Positions 5,827 to 5,920 of a stretch of 5,920 nt of DNA are shown here, piece by piece. The position numbers and the translations under genes were made by a program. Below the pieces are notes generated by a model, which saw only the letters and a list, made by a program, of their open reading frames with translations, was not told the origin of the DNA and ran no database searches. The stretch spans positions 1 to 5,920 of the forward strand of contig CAOMFZ010000126.1 of NCBI GenBank assembly GCA_948482415.1, given 5' to 3'. The first letter of the stretch is position 1. Each line of letters opens with the position of its first letter. Source of the stretch: an uncultured Mailhella sp. Lineage in GTDB: Bacteria > Desulfobacterota > Desulfovibrionia > Desulfovibrionales > Desulfovibrionaceae.

Positions 5827-5920
5827 AACATTTCCTTTTAATATTTGGAATATTAATATTATATCATTATATCTTTAAAAGATTGCCATGTCGCTCCTCG
5901 TACAGCTCTTAGACAAAACC
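5827..5920. other. AT-rich intergenic tail with no supportable gene
   Basis: Positions 5827-5880 are almost entirely A and T, with a small dyad AATATT-TGG-AATATT at 5840-5854 that is too weak to call a terminator. The last 40 bases (from about 5881) are clearly richer in G and C. On the minus strand two frames stay open there, so they could be the end of a gene lying beyond the window. Too little is present to name it. Confidence 0.4.

Noticed and set aside
5361..5831. 156-codon open frame on the minus strand
   Set aside because: It lies opposite the GlcG-like and DUF6485-like genes, has no ribosome site and shows no family-like sequence; it is a shadow.
1..5920. CRISPR array, tRNA, rRNA, riboswitch or insertion-sequence ends
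   Set aside because: No regularly spaced direct repeats, cloverleaf-like segments, conserved RNA cores, transposase-like proteins or terminal inverted repeats were seen.

Overview
The window looks like chromosomal DNA from a low-GC anaerobe, most likely a Bacillota member of the Clostridia or Negativicutes type. The support is moderate: AT-rich spacers, strong AAGGAGG-type ribosome binding sites before most genes, an AraC_N-type regulator, and oxygen-sensitive 2[4Fe-4S] redox proteins. A sulfate-reducer-like (Desulfovibrio-type) host cannot be excluded from this sequence alone.

Layout. (1) At 1-249 on the minus strand is the 5' part of a Crp/Fnr-family regulator. It is interrupted by in-frame stops and runs off the window edge. 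(2) The spacer 250-431 carries a perfect 26-bp palindrome and smaller dyads. (3) At 432-3940 a three-gene minus-strand operon reads, in order of transcription: an SLC13/DASS-type anion transporter, an AprB-like 2[4Fe-4S] ferredoxin, and an AprA/fumarate-reductase-type FAD flavoprotein. (4) The 268-bp divergent control region 3941-4208 has a good sigma-70-type promoter for the operon and several inverted repeats. (5) At 4209-5108 on the plus strand is an AraC-family regulator with an AraC_N sensor domain, divergent from the operon. (6) At 5217-5826 a GlcG/HbpS-like protein is translationally coupled (ATGA overlap) to a small Cys-rich DUF6485-like gene, which is frameshifted at a run of seven T. 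(7) The last ~95 bases are very AT-rich and hold no supportable gene, ending in ~40 bases of different composition.

Working model (inference). The AraC protein senses a small molecule and controls the divergent operon. The transporter brings in, or exchanges, a small organic or inorganic anion. The cytoplasmic flavoprotein-ferredoxin pair reduces or oxidises it, with the ferredoxin passing electrons to or from FAD. The pair resembles APS reductase AprBA, but no sulfate adenylyltransferase or QmoABC genes are visible. The flavoprotein also lacks the recognisable H-x-M-G-G segment of fumarate reductases, and the transporter lacks the Ser-Asn-Thr carboxylate-binding motifs of VcINDY. The substrate is therefore open, which makes this module the most interesting part of the window.
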